Shown in pieces: positions 19,071 to 33,515 of a DNA stretch of 64,000 nt. The notes under the pieces are model-generated. The model saw only the letters and a list, made by a program, of their open reading frames with translations, did no database searches and had not been told where the DNA came from. How positions within the stretch are numbered: the stretch's first letter is position 1; every line of letters begins with the position of its first letter. The position numbers and the translations under genes were made by a program. The stretch covers positions 682,001 through 746,000 of the forward strand of contig JALJCQ010000004.1 of assembly GCA_023091665.1 (NCBI GenBank), in the 5' to 3' direction. The DNA is from Pythium myriotylum. Taxonomy: Eukaryota; Oomycota; Peronosporomycetes; Pythiales; Pythiaceae.

Positions 19071-22000
19071 TTAGTCATGATCGTCGTCGTCGTTTGGGAA
19101 GACGGGGATCGCAAATACGATAGCAACCGCCATTTCTAGATCTCCGCGTTGGCGTGAAAGACTGGGCACGGATGCGAAGAGAGAAGCCGAACAGGTGACG
19201 TCCCAAATACCTGCTGATGGTTCCTCACGGCTCGCTGCCCAAAACTCCTCTGGGATGTTCTGAAAGGCAGATGTCGAGACAATCGACGTCAGTCGAGTGC
19301 CTTGATATCGTAATATCGTGGCAATCGTATTATCAGCGCTCGTCGCTCGCGACGAGTTTAAGCGACCAGGTTCGTCCGACGGCGCAATTGTCGGCCTTGT
19401 CTGGCAAACAAGTCGGCACGGTGGTAGCTCGTGGATCATGATGCTTAAACCGCTCTTGGTCACGCATTTTTCCACTGCAACGAGCCCACTGACGTGTATT
19501 CCACACACATGGCCTTCGTCGGTAGTTAGTAGGTATGACCCTGCTTCACCCATTGGCAATGCGCGTTGCAGCCCTCCCTGGTCGAGCCCGCGCGGCAACA
19601 CTTGGGAGTTTCGGCGCTCACGACTGACTTTCGGGGCATCGGCAGGCTCTGCCTCCACCTTGGCGTCGATGACATCCAGCACGAAGATGACGTCACATGG
19701 ATCGGCACCTTGTCGACTCACAAAGGCTTCACGCAAGCATACAAGTGCAGAACTGAAGTCGTGAAGGAGAGATGCATGAAGCGTCTGAATCCTATCTCCG
19801 CTGAACTCGTCGACTAGATAACCCATACGTGCGACGATGAGTACGAAGACTTGAGCGATGCTGACTGCATTAGCGAGACACGCATCGCTCAGTAGCGAGA
19901 AGCATTCTGCAAACCATTCCGCGGGGAAGAGCCCGTGCCTAACAAGGGCCAACTGCTGAGGTGTGACTCGGCGAGCAGGCTGAGCAGATAAATACCGAAG
20001 CCGCTCTACGACTGAGCGAGCGGTTGCGATTGTGTGCCGCGCATCCATTGTAAACCATGATCGCCAGTTATGAGAAGCGTCTAGGAAGCTCACAGTTGAG
20101 GAAGCTTGCTCCCTTGAGGTGTCATCGCTTAAGACTTGAAGTAGTTTCACACAAATGCAGTCCACTTGCTCCAGGATTTCTTCGCATGAAGGGGGCAAAA
20201 CACCGCGGTCGTCGACTGTTGCACTCTCTGTCGACACCTTCTTTTCATTTGGTGAAGGTAGTAGTAAGAGCTCACTAAGAAACCGGAGAGAAGATTGCGT
20301 CTGTGCGACACATTGACTATGATTGGGAGGTGCTCTCAACTCGCCCTGCAGTTTGCTCACAACCTCGCGCTTCATTAATTGCTGGTTTGCTGCATTATCA
20401 CCAGAGAGCGCGATTGCTTTAACTTGCGATCCAAGCAGCTCCACCTCACGCCTGAGAGGCTTTGGATGGATGTCATCTGCTTGGCAAACAAGACTGCGAG
20501 CTGCCATGCGCGCGTCTTGTTCACCGAGTCCGGTGCTACATACGAGCAACTCTGTCAACTGCGTTACCAAGTCAGCCGATTCTGCCTCCTTTGACACGAC
20601 GTGGACGTGTAGGAAACCCAAGAACGGACTTTGCAGTTGGTCCGCAATTTCCAATGTGCAGATGACGTACCACTCCGGAATGCAAAGCAACGCGTGTTGG
20701 TTGATAACCTGGGAGGCCAGCGCAACGATACGATCGAACGTTGTAGGCTCGAAGATCTCAATTGCAAATCTCTCTTTGTTTGTCGTGGCCGCTGTGAGCT
20801 GCTCCTCCAGTCGGAACTCACACTCATCGAGCGAGATGACTGGAATAACGCGTAATGGATTCGATTGTGTGGGCGATGTTGCTCGTAACAATAGCACTTC
20901 AACAGTTGTTCTTTCAGTTGGAGCGTCGTACACTAAAAGACTAGTAGGCAAGTGGACCAGATCGTCACGACGCCACGCTGTATCGATAGAGGGAGGGAGT
21001 AAACTTGCCATTTGAATCGGAGCAATCGGCGTTGGCACATCGTCTCTGCGTCCTTCTCGTGCAAGCGGGTCCAGCTTGAGTAACTGGGACGTCGACATCG
21101 ACTTGTGGAGTGATGCGTCGTCGATGTCGGTGGATAAGAACTCGTGCAAAAAGCTGATCCACTCGGCTTGGAACAAGTGGAGAAAGCACGACTTGGCAAT
21201 CACGACCACGGCCAATCGCTCTTTTATCGACTTTGTCGCGCTACTGCTGCCAGCTTCTTGATCGAGATAGTTTGTAAAGACATCGTCCAAGCTGAGAATG
21301 AGGGTGACATTCGACGATCCGAGCACCATGTCTTTTATCGGGCGCTGAAGTTTCCGCGGGTTGTTAGAGAAGACGGCGTACACTCCAGTCAATTCTGAAA
21401 CCGTCCGCTGCAATTCACCTCGATGGTCTTCCTTTGATAATTTCCACTCACACCACATCGTCTTGGTAACACAAGCTAGCACTCGAAAATCCCTTCGCAA
21501 ATCATCTCGCAAGGATGTCCCAACAGAATCTTGGCTCGACGTTCGTCGATTATACCGATAAAGGTCTTCCTTTTTCCCAGCGTTGTGAGCGTGACCTTCG
21601 GTTGTACTACGTCGAATATTTCTTCGCGAATCGTCTGAGCTCTCTCGATGCCCTACACGATCAAATATCAACGAACAGATTCGCACTTTGCGGCGAAGTC
21701 GCTCAACCAAGGAGAGACCTGTCGACGGAGAAATCGCTGACGAGATCGACGATACAGCGATGGTTTCGGTGTGAATGCCGTCCTCTTGCTCCCCGTTCTC
21801 TGAATTTCCGATTGGTCTCCAATTTGTTCCGTCTACAACCTTCTGGACTGACTCGCGCCACCGAGGCAAACCTTCGGAAAAAATCCACGCGACCCCTTTT
21901 TCCAAACCGTCATCGGTGATCCCCACTCGCGAACAATTAGCCTGATTTGATGATGTCGGGTGTTTCATTGTACCAAGGATCATCAACATTGCACGCTGGT

Positions 22001-25000
22001 GAGCTGAAGATCGAAGTCCTGCCAGAACTGACTGAAGTACTGTGGTCGTAATATATCTTGAAATCTGTGGCAATTTGCTTCCTCCTTCTTGCTCTGGTGT
22101 AAAGCGGATGTCTTCGGCATGCTTCATCATGGCACCGACTGTGACGTCGAGTAGCTGCTCGAAGTATCGGTAGCTACTTGTGCTCCCATTCAGCCCAGAG
22201 TAAACTCTTTGAGCGAAGCACGAAGCGCTTTGGGCAATAAGCGCCAAGCCACGACCAACGCCATGCAAGGATCTCTGTCGTGCAAGAAGTGTAGCGAGGC
22301 GCGAAGGAACCTGGGATCGATGCGCCTCATCCGTAACGTATTCGTCGTTGAGTCTCTGCACATGTTTCATGAAGCGATCACGACCGATCGGAGAGAGGCA
22401 TGATGGAGACCGAACAATGACGGAGAGCTCGCGTTCGCATTGTGACAGAGTGTATGAACTGTCCGGGATAATCCGGCGAGTATCCAAGAGGTGCTTGTGT
22501 AGTTTCTTATCATATCGCCGAAGAAAAGCATCATTGAAAAACGATTCGATGCTGAGCGGACTCCACTGGGCATTAATTGGGACAAACTGGCCGCCTTGGC
22601 GAGCAAGGCTTTCGTCAATCTCATACTGAGTGACCGCATAGAGTTGAAATCCGAGTACGTGCGGGATAAGAGTGTCCACCGTCAGAGAGAAAGAATCGCC
22701 CCGTAATTGAGACCCATTGATTGGATCCGAACATGCGTCAGTGTGAATCTTGGCAGCATCAGAGAGTGCGCTGGTGAGCCATTTCATATCACCAGGTGCG
22801 ACACCCGGTCTTCGGTTTTTCTTTGAGTTTGCTAATCCACCTGAAGGAACTGAGATCGAGATATTGCCTGTTGACGAGGATGCCTTGGCTTGCTGTACAT
22901 CTCGCTTCAACTGCGAGCGGTACGAGTCTAGAGTAAGCTCCCTAAGGAATCTTGAGCGCGAAGTTGTGACGTTTCGCTGTGCAAAATGCGACAGTGGCTT
23001 GAGTAATTTGCTTGACACGCCGACGAGTAGAGTTGGAACCTGTTTCTGAGCTGCTTCATTGAGTCTCCGCCACATTTTTGGGCTGCCATCACATTGAACG
23101 ATGACAGGTGCGACCGCACCACTCGCAGTGGAGCCAATCGATTCACGATGATCACGCTCTTCATTTCCGTCCGAAAACCACGGTAAATTGCTGAAAATAT
23201 GAACGAGAACGCACTGGAAAATACCGCTGCGGTCAACAACAAGCGGAATTCTGTCGTGAAGGCTGTCAATTGTGGGAAGTATCATAGCTGTCTGCTCCGA
23301 AAACTTCAGAAAAGGGAATCGTGCTTGCCACAACTGGTAGACGATCTGATCTGGCAACTCCCATGCGCGTTGAATCTCATCAATGCACTCGCGGTCAACT
23401 TTGTGCGCATCCTCATTGGATGGTTTTTCGATGAAACTGAGTTGGTTGATGCTTTGTTTTACCATCCGAATGGGGTCTTGACGCGTATTAAGAAGAGATT
23501 CGAGTTCCTCGGAGTAATTGCGCGCAACTACCCCGCGAGTCTCTTCATACTTACTCCAGTGGCATAGCTCCGCCTCTACGTCGTTACGCCGTTGGGTAGA
23601 CTCAACTCTCGCTAGATCATACTCGCATATCATGGATCTATGCGCCCATATCTGGAGTACGATTTTCTCGAGCTTCCTTGATAGGGTCCTCACTTCATCA
23701 TTGCTGAGCTCAGCCTCTTGCTCGTGAAGAAATCTGCTGCGCATGCGCAGTTCATTCCGGAGAGCATCAAGCGGTTCCAAGAGTTCATCATGCCAAGATG
23801 CAAGCTGTTGTATTCGGTTTCGAAGCAAAGTTGAGCGTCCCTGCAGCTGAGGTACCCGCTCACAAATCCATTCAAGCGTTTTGACGACGAGCTCTCGGTC
23901 TGCAATCTGTGCATCAAATTCACTCCGACGGTTCTTGTAGCTTGCGACGACGTTTACAGTAAACGTCAAAAAACGTTCTTCGGTATCTTCGATCACATTC
24001 TGGCCGAGAAACGACTCACACTCCCCGTACAGTGAACCCCAGGATAGAGTCCCATCGATTTGATCAGCCTGGGAGTCCTGGACATAACCGACCCCGCAAA
24101 TGTCGTCTATTGCATGTCGAACAACCTCACCGCGGTATCGTAGAAAGTCTTGTTGGGCTTTTACAAGCGATACCCACTGGAAGGCAGCACTCATTCGCAC
24201 TGACTCGATAAGCGACTCCATATCAGAGTTCGCTCCTGTCGTGACGATACATAAACGAAACTGTTCGTGGAGAATGCTGCTAAAGCTAGCAATGACATTA
24301 TCGCTCGACAAGATTTCTAGTTGGCCTTGATCGTGAGTGTAGCGCTTAACAACCTCGTCGCGGAGCCTCCTAGAGTCGAACAATATCGGCTGCGCCTTCC
24401 CCATACAAGCTGCATAGATGGCTTCAGTGGCATCTCGCAGGTCTTTTAAGTCATCGATTCGGTCAATGTCGACCCAAATTGCGAGTTTCGCCCGCTGTGA
24501 CACCACCGCTAATAGCGTGTTTTCGAGCAGCTCTCGAAAAGATGATCTCGAGACTCCGCTTCGAGTATCGTACTCGATGACATCGTATCCCTGAACAATG
24601 AAAGCCAAATGAGTAAGTTCGCGTTGTATCGGACTCAACTCGTGGTCGATAAGGATATTTGAGCTGAATTGAATAGCTTGAAGGAGATGCAATAGTTCAT
24701 GCAAGCCAACAGAAGATCCTAATTGCAGCCTCAGTCGAAGTTCCGCGACTGTTGTTGATTTCTCCGAGGAGTCGAACAAGAACGACTTGACTCGTTCAAG
24801 GATGAGCTCCCGCGATACTCTTACAACAAACTCGTCTCTAGCCAACATCGGTCCTTCACCCTCCGAGACCCCATTTCGTCTTCCACGAGCCGAAGACGTC
24901 GCGCTTGCATTTGCAGTCAGCAGTTCACTCGCCTTCGCATGGAATTTTTCAGATGCTGTTGTAGAATTCATCACCACACGATACGTCCCGTACACGATAT

Positions 25001-28000
25001 CAGTCACAAGATTTGCGTGGAATTCCTCACGAGCAGGCACACTGAAATATTTCTCGCCTATGAGCCTTACCGATTGCTCAACTTTTTTTACGTCGTCCAC
25101 CACGACCTCAGCCGATGCTTCCCTTCCACTCTGACGCATATGATGGACTATTGGAGTCAAGAAAATCTGTCGCACAGTGCTTGCCCAACATTGATGAAGC
25201 TTGCCCAATGCTAGAAGCGTAGCGCCTCCACCGTCTTGAATGTTCCGCGCTCTGTGAACCTTAGCCAAGTGGTTTGAGAACGATAGACTACGCTTCAGGA
25301 GCTCGCTTAAGTGATGAAAGTTGAATGTAAATCCTTTTATGATGCTCAACGTGTCGCTTGTTTGTTGGATTGTGAGCAAGTCAACCGCCAAGTCCACACT
25401 TGCGCGCAGAATGACTTGACAAGGCGTGAGTACGCGCTCATTACCGTGAGAGGAAGCCGAAAACGCTCCGGGTTTCGACGAGTAGGTTCCATCCGAATTT
25501 GCAAAGTAGGCAGTGAGAACCTGCTGGAAGATTCCTTGAATCTGTTGGCGGTCGTAAGTAGGGACGCGAAGGACACTGAAGTGGCGTAGGAGTCTCTCTG
25601 TCTGATTTGAAACGCGTAGCCTTGGAGCTGCTGCTTGATGGGTCGCCATTGTTGCACCAAACACTTTGAAGAGCGGTAAAATCCTTTCACTAGTCCAATT
25701 GATTGCTGTATGATGGTCCAGAGAGATGCGCACAAACTCATCCATCAGCTCAACTTCTCCAGGGCGATCGAGGTGCGCTCCCACATCGTCGACAAAAATG
25801 AACTTCGCAGCGCCAGCGCTGAGAGCCTCGAACAGCTGGGCTTCATCAGCTACTTTAGGGCGCGCTTGGCTACCTTCACACGGAGTGCTAAGCGGACAGT
25901 GAAACCACGTGCGCGGTTTGTCTTGCCAGTTCAGAATATCCGGCGCTTTGCGATGGTCGAAAGAGGCGTCAATCATGGATTCAGCTGCTACGTCTTCGAG
26001 ATTCAACGCCCAAAGGAGTCGAAGAATGGAGCTTTTGCCACTTCCACGCGGACCCACGAGCAAAAACGACTTCTCAAAACGTAGGAGCAGGCGCATAATA
26101 CGAACGATCGCAATTGCAGCACTTGGGAGCACTAAGATGCGTCCTGTTGATATATCAGTAACCGAGCGCAACATGGTGGAGTTCTGATGTTCCTTCCTGG
26201 AAAGTATAGAGGGGTGGACACCACGTAACGGCAGTTGTTTCGCGTCCCAGAAACCTTCGGAGATCTGCTCACTGTCAAACAACCTGCACTGGAGATCACC
26301 CAACTTCTTCACGTCGGTAACTTGCTTCAGGACTGGTACAATTTGCTGTTCAAGCTTCGTTCTGTATGACTCGCTTAGGTGCCCAGTAAATCCCCATATC
26401 ACACAAAATGCAACTAAGCGGGCCAAATGCCCCGAGGATGCATCTTCAATGAGGGATCGACAACTGAGGCAAGCAGTACTGACTAGCTGCAGAGTAGTTT
26501 GTGTGAGATGCAACAGTGAGAGCATGCCAAGATGCGTTGTCTGATGGCGTGGTTCATATCTGTTCTGAGTGGAGTCGAAGCTCGCGGAAGTTTCTTCTGC
26601 GAGTACGAATTGCTTCACGGGTCCTGAAATCAATTGTTCTGTAAGTTTGAGCACCTTTTGAAGATTCTCAGCACCACGAGAATCATCCGGATATCCGAAT
26701 TTCTTCATCCAAAATCCATGCCAGGAAGCGATAACATCTCCTTGGCCTACCGTCGAGGGTACGTGCACCAAGCGAGTCCGGGTAATGAAAGCTGGCGATA
26801 GTGATTCCAGACTAGCAGCCTCGAATATCAGTCGATGGTAGTTAACAGAGTGACTGGTTTTATTTATTGGAGTTTGTGGAAATTTGATCAACGTGTGCTC
26901 CGAGTCCGACAAGTCCAGGTCCCCATCAATACACAGCCAGCGGTGCGTCATTCGAGATGCATCTTCGTACAATTCACCAAACGTCTTTGAAATAATGCGC
27001 TCCGCACTTGTGCTTGAGAGGCCTCTCAAGCCAATGTATTGGGAACTTGTAAAGACAAGCTTGGACAACTTTACTGCCGGGATTTCGTCTCCATTGTCAT
27101 TCACGAGATTCGCAAGCTCCAAAGCTTCGACGGCGCGGTGTAAAATTCGAATACATGTGCTCTTGCCTGAGTTCACGGTGCCAACAACGACAACAGCGGG
27201 AGATGACTCGAGAGCTTTAAAAAGCTCCAGAGCTTTCTCCAATTGCGCTATATTAGCGGCAAGACTGTTGTTTTCGAAGGATATCTTCAAGGCTTCCCAG
27301 AGTGCCTCTTCCGCGGCTCCTGATGATTTTTCTACCAAGTCACAACCGTGGGCGCTTGGGAAACAGGTTCCCAATAGTTGAGACACCTCATCGGGTAGCG
27401 AATCACTTATGGAGTTGAAGGCACGTGCGATATATCCCCTGTACCGCACGCTGAATACGTAGTTGAACAGTGTCTGCATAACGACATCCGATGTATCTTG
27501 TGCGTCTGCAGATCGCCGAAAGAGGTTGGACATTCTTCGGGCTCCTGTTCGTCGTCCTGCGCCAGGGAACTGATGGGACCACTTCGTATTGGACGGTAAG
27601 AGTACTCGATGCGTGAATCGAAGTTGGGATACCTCCTTCATGGCGTTTGCAACGAGACGAAGGATCATTGTCGAGTTTTGTTCAAGGTCAGAGGCCATTT
27701 GCGACAAAGACTCGACGAATGTGATCAGTGGACGCACAGCATCTATCTATCCGCCATGAAAACAAATAAGAAAGGAATCACTACTCGCAAATTTTAGTAA
27801 GCATACCTCGGTTGATTGGTAACCAGCAAGCAATGCCATCGCTTTGGTAAAGTAAGAAAGTGAGGGTAAAGTGACTGTCACCGGACGATAGGGATTCATA
27901 GTTGATCCAACGAGGATGTGCTCCATTGTTGATGTGTAGGACTTGTTCATGGAGATAACAACACACCCCATAGGTGTTAGCGTCATGCCACCGCGATGCT

Positions 28001-31000
28001 CGATGCTTGAGTTCGGTGCGTGTACCACACCCTGAAAGCGTTCATTCATTCGTTGGTTAATCGTCTCGAGCAACATTCGCGCAGGGTTGATGTTGAGCGT
28101 CTCGAATCGGTGGACTACGATAATCGATCCCATACTTGTCACTGCGCTAAGTAAGCCTGATAGGACCTCAAGGTCTGCGTACACGCTTGGTGAGCAAGTA
28201 AATTCGTGTAAGGGTTTCATGAGCAGCTGTGCAATTCCTCTGATCACTGAACTCTGCCCTCCATCTCCCCTGGAATTGATGGCCCCAAGCAATGGACATG
28301 ATAAACCACGAATTGCTTGGGCAATCTCATAGATACAGCGCTGTGTGATCGGCGTGACCAGCGGGACCCTTCTTGCACTCGCAAGTTCACGTCCGAGGGC
28401 GATATTTCCTCGACCAATATTTGCGAAGAATGTAATTGGGAACGACGGACCAAGAGTCACCAAGCTCCTCCATTCAGAAGCATCACAGCAGCGAACCCTC
28501 CGAAACGTCTTTGCTGATGTATCTTCGATCATAAAATCGACTCTCAATTGAAATTGCCACAAAAGCTCAGCGCCATCCTTACCGCCTTTGCTGACTGAAG
28601 CACCCAGCTCATCGAGCACTTCAATCTGATAACTCAAGAGCAAGACGATGGTTTCGAGCCTTGAATCGCACCAATTCGCGTCGGAGACTCTGGCCAGTTT
28701 TGTGAAACCTTCAAGCGCTCTGATGTACGAATCTTTCAACTGAGTCAGGAGGCTGCTTTGATTTGATGCGGACTGAAATACGCTTTCAACAGCGCTTGTA
28801 AGCCCCATGGTCAGAGCAACCAGAATTGACTGGGTTAAGTGAGAGAGATAGAGCGACGCTTGAAAGGCTTCTGCTTGTGACTCCAAGAGCGGGAATATTT
28901 TAGTGATCGCCAGCTTTACATCCTCCAAGATTGCATTGCCCAACTCTTCTTCTAATCGTGCTAACCAGAACCGGAGCCGCCCGACTTTCACGATTGGAAC
29001 TTTGAATTCGTAGAACGCTAACTTTGTCGCGAACCCCTTAATCATAAGAGTACCCTGGGCATCTCCTGTTCTAGAGTTGTTTAAGCCAGTCTCTAGTGAA
29101 ACACTCTCTTCTTCTTGGCGGCTCCGGCCAATGTTGAAACTCTGAACAAGAGGATAACAGACCGCGAGCGTCTCGCGAATGATTCTGGAGTCGATATCGT
29201 TGGTCAAGAGGCGAATGAGTCGCGGTTTGTCTAGAAGGTATAGTCTGGGGCACTTTTCACGCAAATCACCGAGGTATTTGTCCAGGAGTTGGTGAGCAAG
29301 TTCACATCGAGCGGACCCTATTTTAAAGTCAAAACCCTGATAGGCCTCTTCAACGTCGGAGAGTGGGCACATCACAGTGGTCGCGTTAAAATCAATTGGC
29401 GCAACTGTTGGAGAAAGTGACGACTGAGAAATGCAAATAAGGCGACGCAAACGATCAATCCAGTCTTGAGTGATTTGAATGAACTCGTTCCAGACAGATT
29501 CATCCCTGCCAATCTTCTTTCTTTGGCGCTGTACTGGGCCTTTCCAAGCCACCTGTCCGGTGAAAAATTCATCAATATCGTGCACCTGAGTGAGTTTACA
29601 TAGATTCCCCCACAAGGCTTGAAATCCTAGAAGGCTCTCGCATAGCAATAAACCCGAACGCACATCGTTGAGGAGTGAGATGACGAGATCCAAGTTGGGG
29701 TTGATAGTTTGGGACAGCAATACTGTTTCGACCTCGATATCATCCAACTCAAAAACAGCGTCTTGTAGGTTCTCGAATGCCACGTGCGAACAAGAATTCC
29801 GCACAGTCAGCCTACAGTTGCGTAATCTCTGGCGCAATATCTCAGCGGCACCCTTTAGCTTAGCCTCAATTACGATATTTTCGCAGAGCTGCTTGAATTT
29901 GGCGAATGATTCGGGTGCTTCAAGTGACTTATCACTGAGGTACCTCAACGTTACTTGACTGAGGGTTGCGTGCTCACTACCTAGGAGTGGTCGAGAAAGG
30001 GTCCACTTGTCAGGGGAGAAGGATCCGGAAGTTGCAGCTTGAAGAACAATGAAGTTACTGGCCATTCGGTCCACGCGAAACTTAATGTCGTCAACAAGAG
30101 AGTGATCTCTAGATACAAACTCATCCTCGCTTTCGGCCTTCGCAATAGGGATCAATCGCGTGGACGCAAATTGCAATCGGCGGCGGAACTGCTTCAGTCT
30201 GCTGAGCACCATGTTTGGATGCATGCTTGTCAGAGGGGTATCAAACCACTTTTCTTCGAGCGCGTGCCAAGAGCAGAACCAAGAGCGCATGTCAATCACA
30301 ATAGATACATGTTGGAGAAGTAATCCACTAGGCGGCTTGGTTTCCCACTGTCTGAAAGCTTGCTGAGGCAAGTTTGATTCCGTACTTCCTGGATCAGAAA
30401 CCAATCGGTGCTGATACTCAAACGATGAGAAGCATTCCAACATTTCCTCTCTCTCTCCACCAAGTGCAACAAGGCGCTCCAACCGTTCGATCAAGTCTTG
30501 CTTGGTTTTCGCCAGTTCTTTTGCTTTGTGTTTGCTAAGACTGATTTCTTCCTGATGTTGCGGAAGTTTGCTGAAATCGGCCTTGACTTGCTGCAATTGC
30601 ACCAGGATATACTCGTCAGCTTTCGCGCTTAGTTCAACAATGCTGCGGCGATGTTCACTGTCTTTTTCTTGGACTCTGGTAAAGCATGTGAGCAAGGTCT
30701 CATACAAAGATTCCCACTCCAGGTCCTTCTTCTTCACAGCATCTCTTTCTCCCAAGGAGAGGGAATATAGGTCATCAGACTTCAATAGCTGCTTCAGTCT
30801 TGCAAGGTTTTCGCACTTCGTATCGAACGCTATTCGAAATGATTGCGTCGGCATCATTTCAGTCATTGCCTTCAACCAATTGACCCCGTCTGGTATCGAA
30901 GTTGGGATGTTCATTATCTTTTCAAGTCTACCGTCGACATCTGACAGCAAATCAGAGAGAAATCGAATATAAACGGAAGGTAAGTCGCACTGCATGTCAT

Positions 31001-33515
31001 GGATATGACTTGCAACATGTGATTGCAGTCGGTCCAGCAAAGAAGATTGGTCCAAAAGAAAAATCCCAACTTGGATCAATCGTGGCGTGGTGGTTACTTC
31101 ATGCAAAACACTCTCCCAAGCTGCTAGTGAATTCTCGTACTGGGTAGCAGTAAGAATCCGGCATTTATACTCATGACTAACTTCGTTCGACTCTTTCATC
31201 AAATCTTCACTTTGTTCAAAGTAGTAGATTTTCTTCAAGAGGCGCAGTCGATCGGTCAGCTGGATCTGCTTCGTAGTTTGAGTATTGCACTTTCTCGACA
31301 AAGTAAGGACGCAAACTTACCTCAAGCTGCTTATAATACGTCTCGATTGCGTGGCGCATTCCTTTTAATTGTTCCTGGTGATATTGTAAGATTTGGGTGG
31401 ATGGGCGAAATAGAGAAGCAAGGAAAGTGTCTCGATTCTGAGGTGTGTGTGGCCCGAGAACAGAGCGGAACCGTCTATCTGCCAGCTGCGACAGTCAAGT
31501 TGGAGATTGCACTTGCATAAGTTGCGGGAAGGACTTACAATACGTGGAATCCCATCTAGGCATAAGATGTATCCGTTGAGCCAGGTGTGAATCAGGTCGA
31601 ACACGGCGCGTTGAGGTGGTTTCACTTTCATTTCAGTATTCACCACGTCCGTTCCAAAGCGCAAGTCCTCCAGTAGCTGCCCGTAAAGGAATGGAAACGG
31701 TACCCGCCGTTGTCGGAGGCTGAACTGGGTTGAATACGATACTCTGACTTGTGTGTCTTCGCTAGCATTCTCCAAGAGAAGAGTCTTTGAGACGAGATTT
31801 GAACTGACAGGGTTGCTGGCAAAACCTTCTTTTGCTTCGGTGCTGGGTTGACTTTCGGTTGCTTCAGCACCACATACTTGGTCATGTAAGGTGATGATAA
31901 AGTCCTTCAAATGCATACATATCGACTCGAATACTTGAAAGTCTGCCAAGCGAAGAAAGACGTACAGGCGATCTAGAAGCCTCGACGAGCGTGAGACGTT
32001 TGCGTAGTTCTGCTTCTCTGCCTCTAGCTCAAAGTCTCTTTGATGTTGCAGTTCTACAATGGCTTGAGCAATATGCTCACATATCCTGTCGACTTGGCGT
32101 AGAACATCCAAACGTGTAGCTCTTACTCGATCACGACTGTGCTGACAGCAAAGTGTTACCAGGTACGCAGCTGTAAGCAATCACCGCTGTTGTTGTACCT
32201 CCAAGATTCTTTCAATTGACCGAGAAATGCAACTTGGCGACTGATTTGTTTCAACGTATTGTTCGATCTAGTTACAGCAACAACAATCGACAACGTAGTT
32301 GTCAGTACCACGGATACACACAACGCAGCATAGCTGCAACGCACTTCTACACATGATTCTCGAATGGAAATCATAAGGCGGCTGGCCGCGAAGTCACAAT
32401 GGAACAAAGAACAAGCCAGTCGGTCTCGAACCCGCTGATGCTTGAGTCGGATAGCCTTTTTCTTCCATGACATGAAGAACAAGAGGCCTTGCAGTTTTTG
32501 CAAACCCCGCATAGCCGTCATATAGTCGAATGCGCGCTTCTCTGAGACCCACGAATCTATATCGACGAAGTCTATCACGCTCGAGCCACGAAAATGCGTG
32601 AGACCGTGATGGCTCAGCGTGAAGTACTCCACCTCGATGTCGATAGCACGGTCTTCCGAGATCATTTCTAGCCAATATACATTCCGAAAACCACATGGAG
32701 GATTTCGGTGGTAAGTCAAGAAAAGCACATCCTCCTCCGGTAAAAGCTGACGCCTTTTAGCGTCAACGCCCTCTGGGTTGGGCGAATCATCATGTTAATA
32801 ACGACTTCGCAACCTTGCATGCATATCAATGACTACCTGGACGCCGCGGAATCTCGGCTCTCATGACACTTTTGCCCTCGGCAATGACCTTTAGAAGATA
32901 CTGCAGCATCGGATCATCGGCCGCGTACTCTAGCAAAAGCCACGCCAACACCCGTCAGAAGTATTCCTTGGTGGGCTAAACCGCAGAGGGCGCACTCTGA
33001 CAAAACTCATCCGCGGTCGTCGGATGGCCCAATCCACGGACTCGACGCTTTCGATGGCTTCCAAGAGAAACTTCAGTCTCGGAACAGGGTTTCGTCAACG
33101 CGGTGGTCTGCTCTGGTAGCTGCGGCTGCCGTCGCGTTGGGCTCGCGCGCGCCTTCCTTGTCGGGTCGTTGCTCGCCAGCCGGCTCAGCAGTGACTCTCG
33201 CTGGCCAGTAGCTTCCCCGACCAGTCGTGCGAGCACCTCCTCGCTGATTGCAGTCGCGGGCTGCCTGCCGCGCCGACCCGCTCGACCGGCCGCCGCGTCG
33301 CTCTCGGCGCGATTTCTCTGCTCCCCGAGCACCTTTCCGACCGCTTCCGCCGCTCGCTCGCGCGTCTCTGCCTCTCGCTTCATAGAAAACGCTCTTCGAT
33401 GCCTCGAGTGCGCTCGTTCGCGCCGCCGACGCCTCTCTCCACGCGCATCGACCGTGCCGCCGTGGTTTCCCCTCTTGACGCTTGAAGCGGTGCCAAGGGA
33501 AACCCTCACTTCCAT
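19071..33515 (-). CDS. Divergent axonemal-type dynein heavy chain with degenerate AAA1 (DNHD1-like)
   Basis: Eight exons on the minus strand: 33515-32996, 32929-32837, 32772-32318, 32267-32199, 32141-31539, 31485-31321, 31268-27807 and 27746-19071. The introns are 50-66 bp GT-AG introns, and every junction keeps the frame. The product has about 4,680 residues (about 4,636 if the Met at 33383 is used). The tail shows the axonemal dynein motif EYFTLSHHGLTHF, then the VDIDSWVSEKRAFDY region. The linker and AAA1 follow, but the AAA1 Walker A is destroyed (GAINSRGDGGQSS near 28237-28298) and the usual DEFNR Walker B reads HRFET. AAA2 keeps GTVNSGKS (near 27160-27190) and AAA3 keeps GPRGSGKS (near 26022-26057). 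AAA4 has no P-loop (near 24570-24670). The stalk region looks short. A dynein C-terminal domain is recognisable (GIHVSGLVAVEKC..). Length and loss of AAA1 resemble vertebrate DNHD1; this assignment is inference. It is probably an axonemal structural protein rather than a motor. Confidence 0.82.
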
